Below, in pieces: positions 5,367 through 7,114 of a DNA stretch of 7,114 nt (within the stretch, counting starts at the first letter, position 1; each line of letters begins with the position of its first letter). Source of the DNA: JBBDMX01 sp038241095 (GTDB taxonomy: Bacteria; Planctomycetota; Phycisphaerae; Phycisphaerales; Phycisphaeraceae); NCBI GenBank assembly GCA_038241095.1, contig JBBRGB010000188.1, positions 1 to 7,114 of the forward strand. Reading direction: 5' to 3'. The position numbers and the translations under genes were made by a program. The notes beneath the pieces are model-generated. The model did no database searches and was not told the origin of the DNA. It worked only from the letters and a program-made list of their open reading frames with translations.

Positions 5367-6341
5367 ATGAAAATCCTCCTCACCACCACCAGCTACCAGG
5401 ACACCCCCGGCCCGCACCACGAAACCCTCGCCCAAAGCGGTTACGAAGTCGTCCGCGCCCGCGGCCCACTCAACGAGCAACAAATGCTCGACCTCATCGC
5501 CAAGCACGGCGGCTTCGACGGCCTGCTCAACGGCGATGACCACATCACCGCCAAGGTCATCGACGCCGCCCTGGCTTCGCCCACCAAGCTCCGCGTCATC
5601 GCCAAGTACGGCATCGGGCTGGACTCCATCGACGTCAAGCACGCCACGGCCCATAAAATCCCCGTCCTCTTCACCCCCGGCGTCAACCACACCACCGTCG
5701 CCGAACACACCTTCGGCCTGATGATCGCACTGGTCAAACACTTCTGGCCCCACCTCCGCGCCGTCAAGGGCGGGCAGTGGAAACGCATCACCGGCAACGA
5801 GCTGTACGGCAAGACCATCGGCGTCATCGGCATGGGCCGCATCGGCAAGGAAGTCATCAAACGCGCCCACGCCTTCGACATGAAGAGCGTGGCTTTCGAT
5901 GTCTATTGGGATGACGCCTTCGCCAAGGAATACGCCGTTACCCGCTGCGACACCGCCGAGGATGTGCTCAAGCAAAGCGACATTGTGAGCCTGCACATGA
6001 ACCTCACGCCGGAGAACAAGGAGTTTGTCAACAAGGATCGCATCGCGTTAATGAAGCCCGGCGCGATTGTGATCAACACCGCCCGCGGCGGCTTGGTCAA
6101 CGAGGCCGATGTGGCCGCGGCCTGCAAGAGCGGGCAACTCGGCGGTTACGGCGCGGACGTGCTCAATCAGGAGCCGCCGCAGGCCGGGCATCCTTTTGAA
6201 AGCGTGGACAACGTCATCATCACGCCCCACGTCGGCAGCCGCACGTTGGAAAGCGTGGAGCGGCAAGCGATGCGGGCGACGCTGAACCTGGTGAACTATC
6301 TTCATGGCGACAGCGACTTCATCCAAGCCAACAAGTTCTGA
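5367..6341 (+). CDS. D-isomer-specific 2-hydroxyacid dehydrogenase (phosphoglycerate dehydrogenase-like)
   Basis: The 324-residue product starts MKILLTTTSY. It has the split substrate domain (about 1-100 and 290-324) and an inserted NAD domain. The NAD site is KTIGVIGMGRIGKEV (149-163) with G155, G157 and G160, followed by D178 in VAFD, which favours NAD over NADP. The catalytic trio is complete: R240 in NTARGGLVN, E269 in LNQEPP and H288 in ITPHVGSRT. The family reversibly oxidises D-2-hydroxyacids to 2-oxoacids in the cytosol. TPGVNHTTVAEHTFGLMIAL (103-122) and GIGLDSIDV (82-90) resemble phosphoglycerate dehydrogenase, the first step of serine synthesis, but there is no C-terminal ACT or other regulatory domain and glyoxylate or other hydroxyacids are equally possible. 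Neighbours give no pathway clue. The upstream 105 bases hold a possible -10 (TATCAT, 5325-5330) without a convincing -35. No clear terminator follows. Confidence 0.92.
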   Translation: MKILLTTTSYQDTPGPHHETLAQSGYEVVRARGPLNEQQMLDLIAKHGGFDGLLNGDDHITAKVIDAALASPTKLRVIAKYGIGLDSIDVKHATAHKIPVLFTPGVNHTTVAEHTFGLMIALVKHFWPHLRAVKGGQWKRITGNELYGKTIGVIGMGRIGKEVIKRAHAFDMKSVAFDVYWDDAFAKEYAVTRCDTAEDVLKQSDIVSLHMNLTPENKEFVNKDRIALMKPGAIVINTARGGLVNEADVAAACKSGQLGGYGADVLNQEPPQAGHPFESVDNVIITPHVGSRTLESVERQAMRATLNLVNYLHGDSDFIQANKF

Positions 6342-6348
6342 TTTCGGC

Positions 6349-6377
6349 TTCGGATTTCGACCCCCGGCGGCTATAAT
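6349..6377 (+). promoter_or_regulatory. Promoter of the four-helix bundle gene
   Basis: A perfect TATAAT lies at 6372-6377, with a weak -35 (TTCGGA, 6349-6354, three of six) 17 bases upstream. Transcription would start near 6384, just inside the dehydrogenase-distal gap, giving a leader of about 87 bases to the ATG at 6471. Confidence 0.55.
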
Positions 6378-6384
6378 CTTCGTA

Positions 6385-6470
6385 ACAACGCCGGGCCGGC
6401 GAGCAATGGATGGCACGCTCCCAGTGTGGGTAAAGTCGGCGTTGTGAGTCCCATTGGCAGGGAGGTCGCC
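6385..6470 (+). promoter_or_regulatory. Structured mRNA leader, candidate cis-regulatory RNA
   Basis: ACAACGCCG (6385-6393) and CGGCGTTGT (6437-6445) form a perfect 9-bp closing stem starting at the predicted +1. Inside it is a hairpin CCCA-GTG-TGGG (6420-6430) and a short GC-rich palindrome (CCGGGCCGG, 6391-6399). After it, TCCC (6449-6452) can pair with GGGA (6460-6463), the first part of the Shine-Dalgarno. CTCCC at 6418-6422 could instead pair with GGGAG at 6460-6464, so two folds compete. This does not match any riboswitch class I know. Confidence 0.4.
6460..6466 (+). promoter_or_regulatory. Strong Shine-Dalgarno fixing the four-helix gene start
   Basis: GGGAGGT lies just before ATG 6471 (five bases from GGAGG to ATG). 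It supports this start over the in-frame ATG at 6426, whose extra 15 residues overlap the structured leader and have no family similarity. Confidence 0.75.
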
Positions 6471-6872
6471 ATGAAAGCCTCGGAATTAAAAGATCGCACC
6501 CAGCAATTCGCCGTGGACATTCTGCGCCTGTCGAAAAAACTGCCCAACACCGTCCCCGGCCGGGCCGTGGCGCAACCCATGCTCCGCGCCGGCACCGCCG
6601 TCGGCTCCAACTACCGCCACACCTGCAAGAGCCGCAACCAGTACGACTTCATGCACGGCATCGGCTTCGTCGAGGAGGCCACCGACGAAACCAGCTACTG
6701 GCTGGAACTGGCGCGGGAAGGCGAACTCCTCAAGGCCGACGACGTCGAGCCGCTGATCGAGGAAGCCAAGGCCTTAAAGAAAATCCTCCTCCGCTCCCGC
6801 CGCACCGCCGAAAAGCGCTTCAAAGAGCGCACCAAAACCTTCGGCTCCGATGGCGAGGACGTTCCGTTTTGA
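6471..6872 (+). CDS. Four-helix bundle protein (S23 / 23S rRNA intervening-sequence protein family)
   Basis: The 133-residue protein matches the standalone four helix bundle family. The core is MLRAGTAVGSNYRHTCKSRN (37-56), then FMHGIGFVEEATDETSYWLE (60-79); the family norm is R-S-G-T-S-V-x-A-N-Y-R-x-A followed by E-E-A-D-E-T-x-x-W-L. Predicted helices run at about 5-24, 30-55, 57-84 and 91-121, with a charged tail. These proteins form ring oligomers. Some are encoded in insertions of 23S rRNA genes, and a distant relative, Avd, assists diversity-generating retroelements. The function of standalone members is unknown. No rRNA or reverse transcriptase is in this window, so neither special setting applies on present evidence. 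It has its own TATAAT promoter, a foldable leader and the strongest ribosome binding site of the window, so it is probably regulated separately from the dehydrogenase 129 bases upstream. Confidence 0.88.
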   Translation: MKASELKDRTQQFAVDILRLSKKLPNTVPGRAVAQPMLRAGTAVGSNYRHTCKSRNQYDFMHGIGFVEEATDETSYWLELAREGELLKADDVEPLIEEAKALKKILLRSRRTAEKRFKERTKTFGSDGEDVPF

Positions 6873-6913
6873 GAGGGCATGAAGCGCGCAAGGAAACCGC
6901 GCGAGTCGGGCCA

Positions 6914-6992
6914 CGAGCCGCGCACGAAGTGAGCGGGTCTTTTTACCACCATTGACCAGCGTGGTTACCCACTCCCTTACGGTCGCGGCTCG
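6914..6992. repeat. Imperfect inverted repeat with arms CGAGCCGCG and CGCGGCTCG
   Basis: The outer 9-bp arms (6914-6922, 6984-6992) are perfect. Inside them AAGTGAGCGGGT (6928-6939) pairs with ACCCACTCCCTT (6967-6978) at ten of twelve positions, and ACCAC (6945-6949) with GTGGT (6961-6965). The right arm contains CTCCCTTACGGTCGCGG, a word I associate from memory with a repeat widespread in planctomycete genomes. The left arm reads like a diverged copy in inverted orientation. It lies 41 bases after the four-helix stop and may act as a bidirectional processing or termination structure. Confidence 0.6.
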
Positions 6993-7068
6993 CTGTGTGG
7001 CGTTATTGTCAGTTGATGCGTTTGCCCTGCGCGAGTAATTTGTTGCCGCTGTGTGTTCAGACAAGCCG

Positions 7069-7099
7069 TAATCGCCGCAGAATCAAGCTAATCGCCGCA
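7069..7099 (+). repeat. Direct repeat TAATCGCCGCA, two copies 20 bases apart
   Basis: Copies at 7069-7079 and 7089-7099 are identical, and each is preceded by CAAGC (7063-7067 and 7084-7088), so the unit is about 20 bases. The second copy also forms the left arm of the hairpin at the window end. Two copies are too few to call an array. Confidence 0.6.
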
Positions 7100-7114
7100 T
7101 GTTTTGCGGTGATT
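7090..7114 (+). repeat. Hairpin at the right window edge
   Basis: AATCGCCGCA pairs with TGCGGTGATT across the loop TGTTT: 10 bp with one G-T pair. The right arm ends exactly at the window edge, so the stem may continue. It could be part of a REP-like element, the end of a small mobile element, or a terminator. Confidence 0.6.

Larger units (their letters stand above)
6873..7114. other. Right-end intergenic stretch, no convincing gene
   Basis: No reading frame here has recognisable protein similarity; the long reverse frame over 6774-7064 mostly mirrors the four-helix gene. The stretch holds two classes of repeats (listed separately), a T-run at 6939-6944 too far from a hairpin to be a textbook terminator, and a weak promoter-like pair TTGATG (7013-7018) and TAATTT (7036-7041), 17 bases apart, pointing off the right edge. 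Base composition after about 7000 is noticeably less GC-rich than the genes. Confidence 0.6.

Noticed and set aside
6774..7064. Minus-strand 96-residue frame at the right end
   Set aside because: About a third of it is antisense to the four-helix gene, the rest crosses the inverted repeat, and no family resemblance or ribosome site is seen.
7063..7114. CRISPR array or integron attC site
   Set aside because: There are only two copies with a spacing of about 20 bases and no typical repeat length, and no attC core (GTTRRRY/RYYYAAC) pair was found.

Overview
The window is GC-rich, gene-dense bacterial chromosome. Its protein set and short intergenic repeats look most like Planctomycetota, possibly the Phycisphaerae. 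The pointers are a fused double-domain siroheme-decarboxylase protein, a standalone four-helix bundle (S23/IVP-like) protein, many starts with no Shine-Dalgarno, and two intergenic sequence types I associate with planctomycete genomes (one built on CGCTTGCGGTTTAGCGC, one on CTCCCTTACGGTCGCGG). The taxon is an inference from memory; no rRNA or marker gene is present to settle it.

Layout. The left part reads leftward: ahbAB-like (638-1768), then the 5' half of a membrane acyltransferase that runs off the left edge (1-528). From 1828 everything reads rightward: ygbA-like (1828-2205), thioredoxin (2319-2651) with its own promoter and a clear intrinsic terminator, an M16 zinc protease (2795-4015), a RibBA-like two-domain protein (4083-5261), a D-2-hydroxyacid dehydrogenase (5367-6341) and a four-helix bundle protein (6471-6872). 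The last 242 bases hold inverted and direct repeats but no convincing gene.

How the genes relate. The divergent pair ahbAB/ygbA is the most coherent: siroheme decarboxylation feeds haem (or haem d1) synthesis, and ygbA belongs to a family that is nitric-oxide-induced in enterobacteria, so a shared nitrosative or redox theme is plausible but unproven. The rightward genes look like ordinary housekeeping and metabolic genes, mostly separately transcribed, with gaps of 67 to 143 bases.

Most worth a second look. (1) The RibBA-like protein has lost all three zinc cysteines of the GTP cyclohydrolase II domain and has Gln in place of the metal-binding His of the DHBP synthase domain, so it may be a diverged paralogue. 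(2) The four-helix gene has a TATAAT promoter and a leader that can fold on a 9-bp closing stem and contains a CTCCC able to pair with the Shine-Dalgarno. (3) The acyltransferase carries a G-tract (G5-C-G5-C-G8) coding for seven glycines, and a canonical G-quadruplex motif lies just upstream of its start. I did not find a clear new multi-gene system.
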